64,000 nucleotides of DNA from Microbispora siamensis (GTDB taxonomy: Bacteria; Actinomycetota; Actinomycetes; Streptosporangiales; Streptosporangiaceae). Shown here in pieces: positions 47,669 to 57,168 of the stretch (positions are counted from its first letter, which is position 1; each line of letters starts with the position of its first letter). The position numbers and the translations under genes were made by a program. The notes under the pieces were generated by a model. That model saw nothing but the letters and a program-made list of their open reading frames with translations, had not been told where the DNA came from and searched no databases. The stretch covers positions 1 to 64,000 of the forward strand of contig NZ_BOOF01000023.1 in NCBI RefSeq assembly GCF_016863095.1, written 5' to 3'.

Positions 47669-48185
47669 GAATTCGGAAGAACAGTTGAGTGCCTGGTTCG
47701 CCAGCCGGTTGCCGGAGAACTGGTTCGCCGAGTCCCCCAAGGTCGTGGTGGACCGCGAGGAGATCACCGTGCTGGGCACGCTTCCCCCGCTGTCGGTCGC
47801 CGAAGGGCTCCCCGACCTGGAGCGCGTGGCGGCGATGGAGGGCTACGTCGAGCGGTTCCGCGAGGAGACGCGCGAGCGCAGGATCGACATCGCCAGGGAG
47901 GCCGAGCACCGCTTCCGCCGCAAGGTCTCCTGGGGCGTCGTCGTCGGTGACGAGACAGTGATGTTCACCACTCTTTCCGTCCCCGTCATGACCCGACTGC
48001 GCCAGCCGGAACGGCAGGTCCTCGACACCCTGGTCGCCGCGGGTGTCGCGCGCAGCCGCAGCGACGCGCTGGCCTGGTGCGTCCGGCTCGTCGGCAAACA
48101 CACCGACAGTTGGCTCGCTGACCTGCGCGATGCCCTTCAGCACGTGGACCGGATCAGGGCGGAAGGTCCCGGCGGATTGGACTGA
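47667..48185 (+). CDS. Protein with a C-terminal ribbon-helix-helix-like region
   Basis: A 172-residue protein of unknown function. The N-terminal ~100 residues carry a charged helix (YVERFREETRERRIDIAREAEHRFRR) and a beta strand; the C-terminal ~50 residues (LRQPERQVLDTLVAAGVARS, RSDALAWCVRLVG) fit the ribbon-helix-helix fold of CopG-like repressors. A palindrome covers its start codon, so it may repress itself. ATTGGACTGAACCAAT overlaps its stop and forms part of the pckG control region. Confidence 0.6.
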   Translation: MNSEEQLSAWFASRLPENWFAESPKVVVDREEITVLGTLPPLSVAEGLPDLERVAAMEGYVERFREETRERRIDIAREAEHRFRRKVSWGVVVGDETVMFTTLSVPVMTRLRQPERQVLDTLVAAGVARSRSDALAWCVRLVGKHTDSWLADLRDALQHVDRIRAEGPGGLD

Positions 48186-48232
48186 ACCAATTCCCGGAGA
48201 GGTCTGGACCATTCGAATTGGCCTATACCAAT
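48176..48232. promoter_or_regulatory. Three GntR-type operators upstream of pckG
   Basis: Three 12-mers fit TGG-N-CT-NN-ACCA: TGGACTGAACCA (48178-48189), AGGTCTGGACCA (48200-48211) and TGGCCTATACCA (48219-48230). Their centres are 22 and 19 bp apart, about two helical turns each, so proteins would bind one face of the DNA. The first and third extend to ATTGG-N6-CCAAT. The pattern resembles the GntR-family (DasR/HutC-type) site TGGTCTAGACCA. Confidence 0.55.
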
Positions 48233-48465
48233 GTGTAAGGCCGGTCAGACGGGTAAGGGGGAGAAGGACGTTTTTTCAACAGGGCCAGAGTGGGTAAGGT
48301 CCCACAACATCACGGCCACTGCCTGGGCCGATGCTGTCCGAGGCCGTGAAGTCGATAATGGCGACGATTTAACGGAGTGGAAACAGGGTGGTCTACTCCA
48401 ATTGGATTCGGAAGCCATTCGTCGCTGATGATGCTCTGGCCCTGAGAGATTAAGGAGCCGCCCCC

Positions 48466-50262
48466 GTGTCCATTTCAGTAGAGGTACCGACGCCCACCAC
48501 TCACAGCGATCTGGCCGCCTGGGTGAGCCAGATCGCGGAGCTGACCCAGCCGGACCGGATCGAATGGTGCGACGGCTCCGAGGCCGAATGGACGCGCCTG
48601 ACCAACCTTCTGGTCGAGCAGGGCACCTTCACGCGGCTGGTCAAGCGTCCCAACAGCTTCTACGCGGCCTCGGACCCGAGCGACGTCGCGCGCGTGGAGG
48701 ACCGCACGTTCATCTGCTCCGAGCGTGAAGAGGACGCCGGGCCCACCAACAACTGGATCGCGCCGGACGAGATGCGCCGGACGTTCGCCACGCTGTTCAA
48801 GGGCTGCATGCGAGGCCGGACGATGTACGTCGTGCCGTTCTGCATGGGCCCCCTGGGCGGGAACATCTCGCAGCTCGGCGTCGAGATCACCGACTCGCCG
48901 TACGTCGTGGTGTCGATGCGGATCATGACCAGGATGGGCGAGGCGGCGCTGCGCCTCATCGAGGAACGCGGCGACTTCGTCAAGGCGGTCCATTCCGTGG
49001 GCGCGCCGCTGGAGCCCGGCCAGGCCGACGTGCCGTGGCCGTGCAGCCAGACCAAGTACATCAGCCACTTCCCGGAGACCCGTGAGATCTGGTCGTACGG
49101 CTCGGGCTACGGCGGCAACGCGCTGCTGGGCAAGAAGTGCTACGCGCTGCGGATCGCCAGCGCGATGGCCCGCGACGAGGGCTGGCTGGCCGAGCACATG
49201 CTGATCCTGAAGCTCACGCCGCCGCAGGGCGAGGCGCGGTACGTCGCCGCGGCCTTCCCGTCGGCGTGCGGCAAGACGAACCTCGCCATGCTCCAGCCCA
49301 CGATCCCGGGCTGGAAGGTCGAGACGATCGGCGACGACATCGCCTGGATGCGCTTCGGCCCCGACGGCCGGCTGTACGCGATCAACCCGGAGGCCGGCTT
49401 CTTCGGAGTCGCGCCGGGGACCGGCCAGTCCACGAACGCCAACGCGATCGAGACGCTGTGGGGCAACAGCATCTTCACGAACGTCGCGCTGACCGACGAC
49501 GGGGACGTCTGGTGGGAGGGCCTCACCGACGAGCCGCCCGCGCACCTCACGGACTGGAAGGGCCGCGACTGGACGCCGGAGTCCGGCGAGCCCGCCGCCC
49601 ACCCGAACGCCCGGTTCACCACTCCTGCCGAGCAGTGCCCGACGATCGCCCGCGAGTGGCAGGACCCCGCCGGGGTGCCGATCTCGGCCATCCTGTTCGG
49701 CGGCCGCAGGGCGACCGCGGTGCCGCTGGTGACCGAGTCGCTGAGCTGGCAGCACGGCGTGTTCCTGGGCGCCAACGTGGCCTCGGAGAAGACCGCGGCG
49801 GCCGAGGGCAAGGTCGGCGAGCTGCGCCGCGACCCGTTCGCGATGCTGCCGTTCTGCGGCTACAACATGGGCGACTACTTCGCGCACTGGCTCGAGGTCG
49901 GCAAGATGACCGACCCGGAGAAGCTGCCCAAGATCTACTACGTGAACTGGTTCCGCAAGGACGCGAACGGCCGCTTCGTGTGGCCGGGCTTCGGCGAGAA
50001 CAGCCGGGTGCTCAAGTGGATCGTCGACCGGCTGAACGGCGTGGCCGACGCCGTGCCCACGCCGATCGGCAACCTGCCGGCCTCCATCGACACCGAGGGC
50101 CTCGACATCGCGCCCGAGGACATGGAGCTCCTGCTCAGCGTCGACCCCGAGGTGTGGCGCGAGGAGGCCGCGCTGATCCCGCCCCACTTCGAGACCTTCG
50201 GCGACCACATGCCGAAGGAGCTGTGGGACGAGTACCGCGCACTGGTCCAGCGGCTCGGCTGA
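48466..50262 (+). CDS. pckG: Phosphoenolpyruvate carboxykinase (GTP)
   Basis: A 598-residue GTP-dependent PEPCK, turning oxaloacetate into PEP for gluconeogenesis. [14 protein letters not shown] is the P-loop-like kinase-1a motif with its hyper-reactive Cys; [12 protein letters not shown] supplies metal ligands; [11 protein letters not shown] and [19 protein letters not shown] match the GTP-binding region of this family. GTG at 48466 follows AAGGAG. A long 5' leader of over 200 nt separates it from the operators. A large hairpin follows. Confidence 0.95.
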   Translation: MSISVEVPTPTTHSDLAAWVSQIAELTQPDRIEWCDGSEAEWTRLTNLLVEQGTFTRLVKRPNSFYAASDPSDVARVEDRTFICSEREEDAGPTNNWIAPDEMRRTFATLFKGCMRGRTMYVVPFCMGPLGGNISQLGVEITDSPYVVVSMRIMTRMGEAALRLIEERGDFVKAVHSVGAPLEPGQADVPWPCSQTKYISHFPETREIWSYGSGYGGNALLGKKCYALRIASAMARDEGWLAEHMLILKLTPPQGEARYVAAAFPSACGKTNLAMLQPTIPGWKVETIGDDIAWMRFGPDGRLYAINPEAGFFGVAPGTGQSTNANAIETLWGNSIFTNVALTDDGDVWWEGLTDEPPAHLTDWKGRDWTPESGEPAAHPNARFTTPAEQCPTIAREWQDPAGVPISAILFGGRRATAVPLVTESLSWQHGVFLGANVASEKTAAAEGKVGELRRDPFAMLPFCGYNMGDYFAHWLEVGKMTDPEKLPKIYYVNWFRKDANGRFVWPGFGENSRVLKWIVDRLNGVADAVPTPIGNLPASIDTEGLDIAPEDMELLLSVDPEVWREEAALIPPHFETFGDHMPKELWDEYRALVQRLG

Positions 50263-50274
50263 GCCTCGCTTACG

Positions 50275-50358
50275 GACGGCCCGCGCACCCGCTCCCTCGG
50301 ACGGAACTTTCCCCGTGACGGCTTCGTCTACGGGATAGACGGGGCGCGGGCCGTCCGG
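50275..50358 (+). terminator. Long-range hairpin after pckG
   Basis: GGACGGCCCGCGC (50275-50287) can pair with GCGCGGGCCGTCC (50346-50358), 13 perfect pairs around a ~58-nt loop that has inner structure. It may terminate pckG or separate it from the next operon. Confidence 0.45.
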
Positions 50359-50401
50359 CCCGGTTCGGGGCCCCTCCTTCTCCCCCCAGAGGAGGGCGTA
50401 C

Positions 50402-51400
50402 GTGGAACTGGTGCTCGTCGTCGCCGCGGCGATAATCGCGGCACTCGTCGTCACGACCGCTCTCGCCGTCCCCCGGGAGCGGCGAAGAGCCAAATCGGTG
50501 TTCGGAGCGTCCGGGCTCGACCTGGACGCCTACGAGCTGGCCTTCCTGGCGGGCGGGCCGCCCCGGGTGGTCAACACGGCGCTCGCCTCGCTTGCGGTCC
50601 GCGAGCAGGTGCGCGTCGCCCGCGGCGGCAGGGTCACCGCCATTGCGGATGCTCCCACGACCTCCGCCGACCCCGTCGAGCAGGCCGTGCTCGACCTGGT
50701 CACGCGGCCCGGCGGGGCGAGCGCGGCCGAGATCAGGCGCCGCGCGGGCGACGGCTCCGCAGTGGCGGAGCTGAGGCGACGCCTGATCGCGCAGGGCCAC
50801 CTGCTTCCCGACGGCTTCCTGGAGGGCGCGCGCCGCCTCAACGCGCGCCTGCGCGCCCTCGCGATGCTCGCCTTCGCCCTCGCGGCCGTCACGCTCGTGC
50901 TGATCGTCTTCACCGGGACCCTCGCCTCCGACGCGGCGGGCTGGACCGCGTTCGCGGTCGCCGCGATCTCCGACGTGTACGCCCTGATCGCGTCCGTCAC
51001 GTACGCCGCGTCCCTGCGGGACCCGCTGAGCCATGCGGGTGAGGAGGCGCTGCGGCAGGCGCGCGAGAGGAACCCCAGGGGCGTTCTCGCGCCCGGAACC
51101 GCAGGCGCGGTCGGCGTGGGCGGTGCGGCGGGCCTCGCCGCGGTCACGGCGATCGCCCTGTACGGCCTGGGCGAGCTCGGCGATCCGCACCTCGCGGGCC
51201 AGATCGCGGCGGAGGACGCCATCGCCCGCCGCTCCTTCGACAGCGGCGGCGGGTCCTCGGGCGGAGGCCCCTCCGTCACGGGCGGCAGCGGCGGCGGCGG
51301 GGGAGCGGGCTGCGGTTCGAGCGGGTGCGGCTCCGACTCGAGCGGCTGCGGAAGCAGCGGTTGCGGCGGTGGCTGCGGCGGCGGGTGCGGTGGTGGCTGA
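50402..51400 (+). CDS. TIGR04222-type membrane protein with Cys-rich tail (candidate MNIO substrate)
   Basis: A 332-residue membrane protein. TM1 is residues 2-22, then a cytoplasmic domain with [20 protein letters not shown], the signature of the TIGR04222 domain family; further TM segments lie near 149-172, 175-200 and 232-252. The last ~45 residues are Gly/Ser with six Cys at 304, 309, 316, 321, 325 and 329, each as Gly-Cys-Gly, ending in GGG. The tail resembles a modified-peptide core. The next gene, a DUF692/MNIO oxidase, overlaps it by 8 nt, so I infer that the oxidase modifies these cysteines. No GGAGG-type site is ideal, but AGAGGAGGGCGTAC precedes the GTG at 50402. Confidence 0.85.
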   Translation: MELVLVVAAAIIAALVVTTALAVPRERRRAKSVFGASGLDLDAYELAFLAGGPPRVVNTALASLAVREQVRVARGGRVTAIADAPTTSADPVEQAVLDLVTRPGGASAAEIRRRAGDGSAVAELRRRLIAQGHLLPDGFLEGARRLNARLRALAMLAFALAAVTLVLIVFTGTLASDAAGWTAFAVAAISDVYALIASVTYAASLRDPLSHAGEEALRQARERNPRGVLAPGTAGAVGVGGAAGLAAVTAIALYGLGELGDPHLAGQIAAEDAIARRSFDSGGGSSGGGPSVTGGSGGGGGAGCGSSGCGSDSSGCGSSGCGGGCGGGCGGG

Positions 51401-52304
51401 GGGCCGGTTCGGGAGGTGGCTGCCGTCCGGCAGGCGTGGCCGGGAGCACAAGAGGCACGCCGCGGGTGCCGCTCAGGGTGCCGCTTCGGGTGGCGGGCAG
51501 GGGGCCGGACTCGGTGTCGGGATCGGCTGGCGGCCGGAGATCGACCTCACGGTGGAGCGGTTGCCCGGTGTCGGGTTCGTCGAAGTGATCGCGGAGAACG
51601 TGGATCCGGCCCGGCCGCCCGAGTCCCTGGCCGTGCTGCGCGCCGCCGGGGTGCCCGTCGTGCCCCACGGCGTGGGCCTGGGCGTCGGCGGCGCGCACCG
51701 TCCCGATCCGGCCCGGCTGGCGCGCCTCGCGGCGTGCGCCGAGGCGCTGCGCGCCCCTCTCGTCAGCGAGCACGTGGCCTTCGTGCGGGCCGGTGCCGTG
51801 GAGGCCGGTCACCTGCTGCCGGTCCCGCGCACCAGAGAAGCGCTGTCGGTGATCGTGGAGAACGTGCGGGAGGCGCAGGACGCGCTCCCGGTGCCGCTCG
51901 CGCTCGAGAACGTGGCGGCCCTGTTCGGCTGGCCGGACGACGAACTGACCGAGGCGCAGTTCCTCGGCGAGCTGGTCGAGCGGACGGGCGTGAAGCTGCT
52001 GGTCGACGTGGCCAACCTCTACACGAACCAGGTCAACCTCGGCCTGGACGCGAGGCGGGCACTCGACGCGCTGCCGCTGGAAGCCGTCGCGTACGTCCAT
52101 GTGGCGGGCGGGCACGCGCACGACGGCCTGTGGCACGACACGCACACCTCGTCGCCTCCCGCCGAGGTGCTCGACCTGCTGACCGAGCTGTGCGCCCGGG
52201 TGACGCCGCCCGGCGTGCTGCTGGAGTGGGACGACGCCTATCCCGGCGACAGCGCGCTGGCGGGCGAACTGGGGCGCATCCGAGAGGCGATGTCCCGTGC
52301 CTGA
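51393..52304 (+). CDS. DUF692/MNIO multinuclear iron oxidase
   Basis: A 303-residue TIM-barrel protein of the MbnB/TglH/ChrH family (DUF692, UPF0276). Known members use two or three irons and oxygen to modify Cys in peptides. Family residues are present: G45-W46-R47 (GIGWRPE), VIAEN 66-70, H92, E126-H127, E172-N173, D206 region DVANLYTN, H236, H241, H248-D249-T250-H251 and E278 (LEWDD). The first ~38 residues are a basic extension. The start is GTG at 51393, inside the upstream gene, so it is coupled to the Cys-rich protein; its stop overlaps the next gene by 8 nt. Confidence 0.88.
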   Translation: MAEGRFGRWLPSGRRGREHKRHAAGAAQGAASGGGQGAGLGVGIGWRPEIDLTVERLPGVGFVEVIAENVDPARPPESLAVLRAAGVPVVPHGVGLGVGGAHRPDPARLARLAACAEALRAPLVSEHVAFVRAGAVEAGHLLPVPRTREALSVIVENVREAQDALPVPLALENVAALFGWPDDELTEAQFLGELVERTGVKLLVDVANLYTNQVNLGLDARRALDALPLEAVAYVHVAGGHAHDGLWHDTHTSSPPAEVLDLLTELCARVTPPGVLLEWDDAYPGDSALAGELGRIREAMSRA

Positions 52305-52626
52305 GCCGTCTGTGTCCCCGGTTTCCGCGGCGGAGGCGCGGGCCGCGCTGGCGGCCGCTCAGGCGGAGCTGCTGGCGGCCCTGGTGGCGGGCGGACGCGT
52401 GCCGGACGGCTTCGACCCCGGCCGCGTGGCCGTCCAGGCCCGTGGGCTGCTGGCCAAGCGGCGCGGCTCGGTCGCCCGCGCCGCCCCCGACCTCGCCGAG
52501 GCCCTCGGCGCCGAGTTCGCCGGCCTGTTCGCGGGGTATGCCGCGGAACACGTGAAGCCCGAGGGCGGGTCGAGGGCGGACGCACGGGACTTCGCCGCCT
52601 GGCTGCGGGTACGCGGGCGACTCTGA
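52297..52626 (+). CDS. Small partner protein of the MNIO cluster
   Basis: A 109-residue helical, Ala-rich protein, starting at GTG 52297 within the oxidase gene. It has [33 protein letters not shown] and ends [15 protein letters not shown]. From memory, a similar domain is fused to the C-terminus of the DUF692 protein in Streptomyces (SCO6045-like), which supports a partner role. In known systems (MbnC, TglI, ChrI) the partner helps bind the precursor peptide. I cannot show homology to those partners by eye. Confidence 0.7.
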   Translation: MPEPSVSPVSAAEARAALAAAQAELLAALVAGGRVPDGFDPGRVAVQARGLLAKRRGSVARAAPDLAEALGAEFAGLFAGYAAEHVKPEGGSRADARDFAAWLRVRGRL

Positions 52627-52848
52627 CCACGCGAGGCGGGTTACCCCGGCCCTGTCCAGGAAAGCCTGAGGAGGGCAGGGCATGCCGGTTCGCCCGCGAT
52701 AATTGGTGATCGAGCCCCACCGTCGCGAGGAAGAGGGTCGAGTGAGCGAGCGCAGCGAGCGAACCAATAAACACAGCGCGTTTCGCGAAGTGCTGACCTG
52801 CGTGCCTCCGGCACGACGGAACTCCGAGCCGCCAGGCGAGGAGGTGGC

Positions 52849-53610
52849 ATGAGCATGCGCGATCTCGTGTACAAGCTGTACGAGCGCAGGCTCGAACGCA
52901 AGCTGTCCTCCGACCAGATCCCCCGCCATGTCGGCGTCATCGTGGACGGCAACCGCAGGTGGGCGCGGGCCATGGGCCTGCGGGACGTCAGCCGGGGCCA
53001 TCAGAAGGGCGCCGACAAGATCTCCGAGCTGCTGGTGTGGTGCCGCGAGGCCGGGGTCGAGTACGTGACGCTGTGGCTGCTCTCCACCGACAACCTCGCC
53101 AGGGACAAGGCCGAGCTCGAGCCGTTGCTCCAGGTGATCGAGAACCTCGTGCAGGATCTCGTTGACCAGGGATGGCACCTCAACCCCATGGGCTCGCTCG
53201 ACCTTCTGCCCGATCACACGGCTCGTGTCCTCAAACACGCAAAAGAAACCACATCGCATCGTCCAGGCCTGATTGTGAACGTTGCCGTTGGGTATGGAGG
53301 AAGGCGTGAGATCGCTGATGCGGTGCGCTCCCTCCTCCAGGAGCACGCCAGCAAGGGCGCGAGTATCGAGGACCTCGTCGAGGTCCTCGACGTCGAGCAC
53401 ATCGCGGAGCATCTCTACACGCGCGGCCTGCCCGACCCGGATCTCGTCATCCGGACCTCGGGAGAGCAGCGACTCTCCGGATTCCTGCTCTGGCAGAGCG
53501 CCCACTCCGAGTTCTACTTCTGCGAGGCCTACTGGCCCGACTTCCGCAGAGTCGACTTCCTGCGGGCGCTCCGCTCGTACGCCGCACGGCACCGTCGGTA
53601 CGGCTCCTGA
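52849..53610 (+). CDS. cis-Prenyltransferase (UppS family)
   Basis: A 253-residue Z-isoprenyl diphosphate synthase. HVGVIVDGNRRWARAMG holds the catalytic Asp and the substrate-binding residues; GHQKGADKI, VTLWLLSTDNLAR and RTSGEQRLSGFLLWQSAHSEFYF follow the family. From the synteny with mca, DUF255 and phoH2 it corresponds to M. tuberculosis Rv1086 (Z,E-farnesyl diphosphate synthase) rather than the long-chain Rv2361c; product length is not proven by sequence. GGAGG precedes the ATG. Confidence 0.9.
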   Translation: MSMRDLVYKLYERRLERKLSSDQIPRHVGVIVDGNRRWARAMGLRDVSRGHQKGADKISELLVWCREAGVEYVTLWLLSTDNLARDKAELEPLLQVIENLVQDLVDQGWHLNPMGSLDLLPDHTARVLKHAKETTSHRPGLIVNVAVGYGGRREIADAVRSLLQEHASKGASIEDLVEVLDVEHIAEHLYTRGLPDPDLVIRTSGEQRLSGFLLWQSAHSEFYFCEAYWPDFRRVDFLRALRSYAARHRRYGS

Positions 53611-53823
53611 GACGGTACGTGACCAGCATCTTTTAGCCTGCGTAAACCTATTGGGCTGGGGAGATTCGTTACGTAACGTAGTAGCTGAGCGGCCGTCGAG
53701 GGGATCGGCGGCCATCACCTCGGGAGAGGGCCCGTCCTTGCGCGACCACCATGCGAGGAGGGCCGGAGCCCCGGTCTGCCCTCGCAGGTCACGGGCCCGG
53801 TCCGTTCACCACCAGTCAAGGCA

Positions 53824-53844
53824 GGGCGCCCACCTCAGGCGCCC
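53824..53844 (+). promoter_or_regulatory. Hairpin abutting the phoH2 ribosome-binding site
   Basis: GGGCGCC-CACCTCA-GGCGCCC is a perfect 7-bp hairpin ending right at the GGGGGAG ribosome-binding site (53845-53851). It lies in a ~245-nt leader that also has the palindrome CGTTACGTAACG. It may tune translation. Confidence 0.35.
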
Positions 53845-53856
53845 GGGGGAGAACGC

Positions 53857-55167
53857 GTGGCAGTGTCCTCGAGCAACCCGTCCACATCCCGCACCTACGT
53901 TCTGGACACGTCCGTCCTGCTCGCCGACCCGGCGGCGATGAGCCGCTTCGCCGAGCACGAGGTCGTCGTCCCGATCGTCGTCATCACGGAACTGGAGGCC
54001 AAGCGCCACCACCCCGAGCTCGGCTACTTCGCCCGGGAGGCTCTGCGCTTCCTCGATGACCTCAGAGTGCGGTACGGACGGCTGGATGAGCCCATGCCGA
54101 TCGGCGACGGGAACATCCGGGTCGAGCTGAACCATAGTGATCCGTCCTGCCTCCCGGCGGGCTTCCGCCTGGGTGACAACGACACCCGCATCCTCACCGT
54201 CGCGCAGAACCTCGCGGCGGAGGGCAAGGACGTGGTGCTGGTGTCGAAGGACCTGCCGATGCGGGTCAAGGCGGCGTCCATCGGCCTGGCCGCGGAGGAG
54301 TACCGCGCCGGCATGGTGGTCGAGTCCGGCTGGACCGGCATGGCGGAGCTCCAGGTCACCACGGAGGAGATGGACGCCCTCTTCGAGTCCGGCACGGCCG
54401 ACATCGACGAGGCGCGCGACCTGCCGTGCCACACCGGCCTGCGGCTGCTGTCGAGCCGCGGCTCCGCGCTCGGCCGCGTCCTGCCGGACAAGTCGGTACG
54501 TCTGGTGAGAGGCGACCGTGAGGTCTTCGGGCTGCACGGCCGGTCGGCGGAGCAGCGGATCGCGCTCGACCTGCTGATGGACCCCGACGTCGGCATCGTC
54601 TCGATGGGCGGCCGCGCCGGCACCGGCAAGTCCGCGCTGGCGCTGTGCGCGGGCCTGGAGGCGGTGCTCGAGCGCCGCCAGCACCGCAAGATCATCGTCT
54701 TCCGCCCCCTGTACGCCGTGGGCGGCCAGGAGCTCGGCTACCTGCCCGGTTCGGAGAACGACAAGATGGGCCCGTGGGCCCAGGCGGTCTACGACACGCT
54801 GGGCGCGGTGACGTCCCCCGAGGTCATCGAGGAGGTCATCGACCGGGGCATGCTGGAGGTCCTGCCGCTGACCCACATCCGCGGCCGTTCCCTCCACGAC
54901 GCCTTCGTGATCGTGGACGAGGCGCAGTCGCTGGAGCGCGGCGTGCTGCTGACCGTGCTGTCCCGCATCGGGGCCAACTCGCGGGTCGTGCTCACCCACG
55001 ACATCGCCCAGCGCGACAACCTGCGGGTGGGCCGGCACGACGGCGTCGTCGCCGTGGTGGAGAAGCTCAAGGGCCACCCGCTGTTCGCCCACATCACGCT
55101 GACCAGGTCCGAGCGGTCGCCGATCGCCGCCCTGGTGACCGAGATGCTGGAGAACATCACGCTCTGA
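53857..55167 (+). CDS. PhoH2: PIN domain fused to PhoH ATPase
   Basis: A 436-residue protein: an N-terminal PIN ribonuclease domain ([13 protein letters not shown] with the first acidic residue, [21 protein letters not shown]) and a C-terminal PhoH AAA-like ATPase with Walker [14 protein letters not shown] and Walker [12 protein letters not shown]. PhoH2 proteins unwind and cut RNA. In mycobacteria a small antitoxin gene precedes phoH2; no convincing one is seen here. GTG at 53857 follows GGGGGAG. Confidence 0.92.
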   Translation: MAVSSSNPSTSRTYVLDTSVLLADPAAMSRFAEHEVVVPIVVITELEAKRHHPELGYFAREALRFLDDLRVRYGRLDEPMPIGDGNIRVELNHSDPSCLPAGFRLGDNDTRILTVAQNLAAEGKDVVLVSKDLPMRVKAASIGLAAEEYRAGMVVESGWTGMAELQVTTEEMDALFESGTADIDEARDLPCHTGLRLLSSRGSALGRVLPDKSVRLVRGDREVFGLHGRSAEQRIALDLLMDPDVGIVSMGGRAGTGKSALALCAGLEAVLERRQHRKIIVFRPLYAVGGQELGYLPGSENDKMGPWAQAVYDTLGAVTSPEVIEEVIDRGMLEVLPLTHIRGRSLHDAFVIVDEAQSLERGVLLTVLSRIGANSRVVLTHDIAQRDNLRVGRHDGVVAVVEKLKGHPLFAHITLTRSERSPIAALVTEMLENITL

Positions 55168-55171
55168 TCCG

Positions 55172-55726
55172 TCACGGAGGGAGATGGCCGTCCTTGGGGG
55201 CCAGATCCCAGAACTCCCGGCAGGTGTGGACCTTCAGGGGGCCGTTCCTGTCGGGAGTCGCGTGAGCGATCTCCACGGCCCAGATCTCCGGGCGCAGCCG
55301 CGCCGTACAGGTGATCTGGGCCATGGCGGTCCTGTTGATCTTCCAGCCGCTCACGAACAGCCGTACGCGCAGGCTGAGGGTGTTGTCGGGGTCGTTGCGG
55401 CTGCCCGCATCCGGGGCGTACCTGACGAGCTGCACCTGGGCCAGCGTGAGCCCGGTCAGCGCGGTGGACAGCCGGTTCGACGGCCGCCCGCTGGCCGCGA
55501 ACAGCGCGTCCAGCACGTCGTTGACGTGCGGCGAGCGCGCCGCGACCCGCGTGGGCCACAGCCGTCCGTCCCGCAGCAGGTAGATCGTGACGAGGGTGGG
55601 GGTGCCGCTGATTACCGGAGCGGGGCCGGCGTCGACCACCCCGGTCGGCACGACCCCGCAGGCCGCCGACGCCATGAGCAGCCCCGCGAACAGGGCCGCG
55701 ACCGCGCGTCCGATTCGTCTCCTCAT
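55172..55726 (-). CDS. GerMN-domain lipoprotein
   Basis: A 184-residue exported protein: signal peptide with lipobox ASAAC at about residues 19-23, then a GerMN domain (PTLVTIYLLRDGRLWPTRVAA, VNDVLDALFAAS, LSTALTGLTLAQVQL) as found in LpqB. It is the third gene of the response-regulator/kinase operon, overlapping the kinase by 4 nt (ATGA). This copies the MtrA-MtrB-LpqB and CseB-CseC-CseA logic, in which the lipoprotein tunes the sensor. Confidence 0.82.
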   Translation of the reverse strand: MRRRIGRAVAALFAGLLMASAACGVVPTGVVDAGPAPVISGTPTLVTIYLLRDGRLWPTRVAARSPHVNDVLDALFAASGRPSNRLSTALTGLTLAQVQLVRYAPDAGSRNDPDNTLSLRVRLFVSGWKINRTAMAQITCTARLRPEIWAVEIAHATPDRNGPLKVHTCREFWDLAPKDGHLPP

Positions 55727-57168
55727 GGTTTCGGGATCCAGACGCGGAAGAGGGTGCCGGGTTCGCAGCGCTCGGCCGTGATCGAGCCGCCGTGCAGTTC
55801 GGCGTTGGCCTTGGCGATGGCCAGGCCGAGGCCGCTGCCCACGCTCCTGGCCCGGTCGGTGCCCGCCTTGTAGAAGCGGTCGAAGACGTGGGGGAGGACC
55901 TGCTCGGGGATGCCGCTCCCGTGGTCGCGCACGGTCACCTCGAGCGCTCCGTGCTTGTCGCCGCCGACCGCCACCCGCGCGCTCACCACGACGGGAGGCG
56001 CGCCGTGGTTGAGCGCGTTGCCGACGAGGTTGGCCACGATCACGTCGAACCTCCGGGCGTCCAGGGAGAACGTGAGCCCGACGGGCACGGTGAGCTTGAC
56101 CCGGTCGGCCCAGCCCCGCACCTCCAGGCAGTCGGCCAGCGCGTCGCCCACGTCGACGGTCTCCCGGCGGAGCGTGGCGGCGCCCGCGTCGAACCTGCTG
56201 ATCTCGATGAGGTGCTCGACCAGCACCCGGAGCCTGTCGATCTCGCGGACGACGATCCGCACGGCCTCCCCCGCGTCGTCCGGCAGGTCGTCGGCGTCCT
56301 CCGACAGCATGTCCGTCACCGCGGTCATCGCGGTCAGCGGTGTGCGCAGCTCGTGGGAGACGTCCGCGACGAACCGCCGCGACATCGACTCCAGCGTCCG
56401 CAGCTCGGAGACCGTGTCCTCCAGCGCCGCCGCCGTCTCGTTGAACGTCGCGGTCAGCTCCGCCAGCTCGTCCCTGCCCCGTACGGGGAGGCGGACGTGC
56501 AGCTCACCGGCGCCGAGCGCGCGGGCGGCCGCGCCCAGCCGCCGTACGGGCAGCAGCACCCGCCGGGCCGACAGCAGGGCCAGTGTCAGCGCCAGGGCGA
56601 GCGTGATGCCTCCGGCCTGCGCGAGGGCGGCCTTGAGGCGGGACAGCACGGCCGCCTCCTCCGCCAGCGGCACGAAGACGTAGGCCGTCAGGCCTGTCGG
56701 GCGCAGCACGCCGTCGCGGGTGGCCCGCTGGATCTGCGTGGCGACGATCAGCCACGGGTGGTCCCTGAGCACCACCCTCTGGTAGACCAGCCGCCGGGCC
56801 GCCTGCCAGCGGAGCTGGTCGGGCACGTCGCTCATGGTGAAGCCGGCCCCGGTGTTGGAGCGCCGGTGGTCGCCGTAGGTGACGATGACGGTCCGCTCCG
56901 GGGCCTCGAGCGCCTGCACCACCCCGCCGAGGTCCTCCTCGGTGACGGTGGTGTCGCTCGGCCAGACCACGTCGCTCGCGCCGATCGGCAGCGTGATCCT
57001 GGACAGCGTCTCGCGTACGTCGGCGACCGCGCCCCGCTCCGCGCGCTCCAGGAGCCCCCGGCGGACGATCTGGTAACCCAGGCCCGCCACCATGGCGGAC
57101 GCGGTGACCGCCACCAGCAGGAAGGTGATCACCAGCCGGGCCCGCAACCCGGTGGGCACCCAGGTCAT
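55723..57168 (-). CDS. Sensor histidine kinase
   Basis: A 481-residue membrane kinase: TM1 at 12-32, an extracytoplasmic domain of ~150 residues, TM2 near 190-215, HAMP, H-box RRFVADVSHELRTPLTAM, N-box VIVANLVGNALNHG, then DHGSGIPEQ and GSGLGLAIA. The overlap ATGA couples it to the response regulator gene. Its sensor domain has no obvious family resemblance. Confidence 0.9.
   Translation of the reverse strand: MTWVPTGLRARLVITFLLVAVTASAMVAGLGYQIVRRGLLERAERGAVADVRETLSRITLPIGASDVVWPSDTTVTEEDLGGVVQALEAPERTVIVTYGDHRRSNTGAGFTMSDVPDQLRWQAARRLVYQRVVLRDHPWLIVATQIQRATRDGVLRPTGLTAYVFVPLAEEAAVLSRLKAALAQAGGITLALALTLALLSARRVLLPVRRLGAAARALGAGELHVRLPVRGRDELAELTATFNETAAALEDTVSELRTLESMSRRFVADVSHELRTPLTAMTAVTDMLSEDADDLPDDAGEAVRIVVREIDRLRVLVEHLIEISRFDAGAATLRRETVDVGDALADCLEVRGWADRVKLTVPVGLTFSLDARRFDVIVANLVGNALNHGAPPVVVSARVAVGGDKHGALEVTVRDHGSGIPEQVLPHVFDRFYKAGTDRARSVGSGLGLAIAKANAELHGGSITAERCEPGTLFRVWIPKP

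Noticed and set aside
52710-52790. Repeated GAGCGAGCGCAGCGAGCG-like stretch
   Set aside because: Low-complexity motif of a kind frequent in GC-rich actinobacterial spacers; no array or defined repeat unit.
53740-53856. Possible PhoAT-like antitoxin gene before phoH2
   Set aside because: The only open frame here (from 53751) runs out of frame into phoH2 with no ribosome-binding site or recognisable fold.
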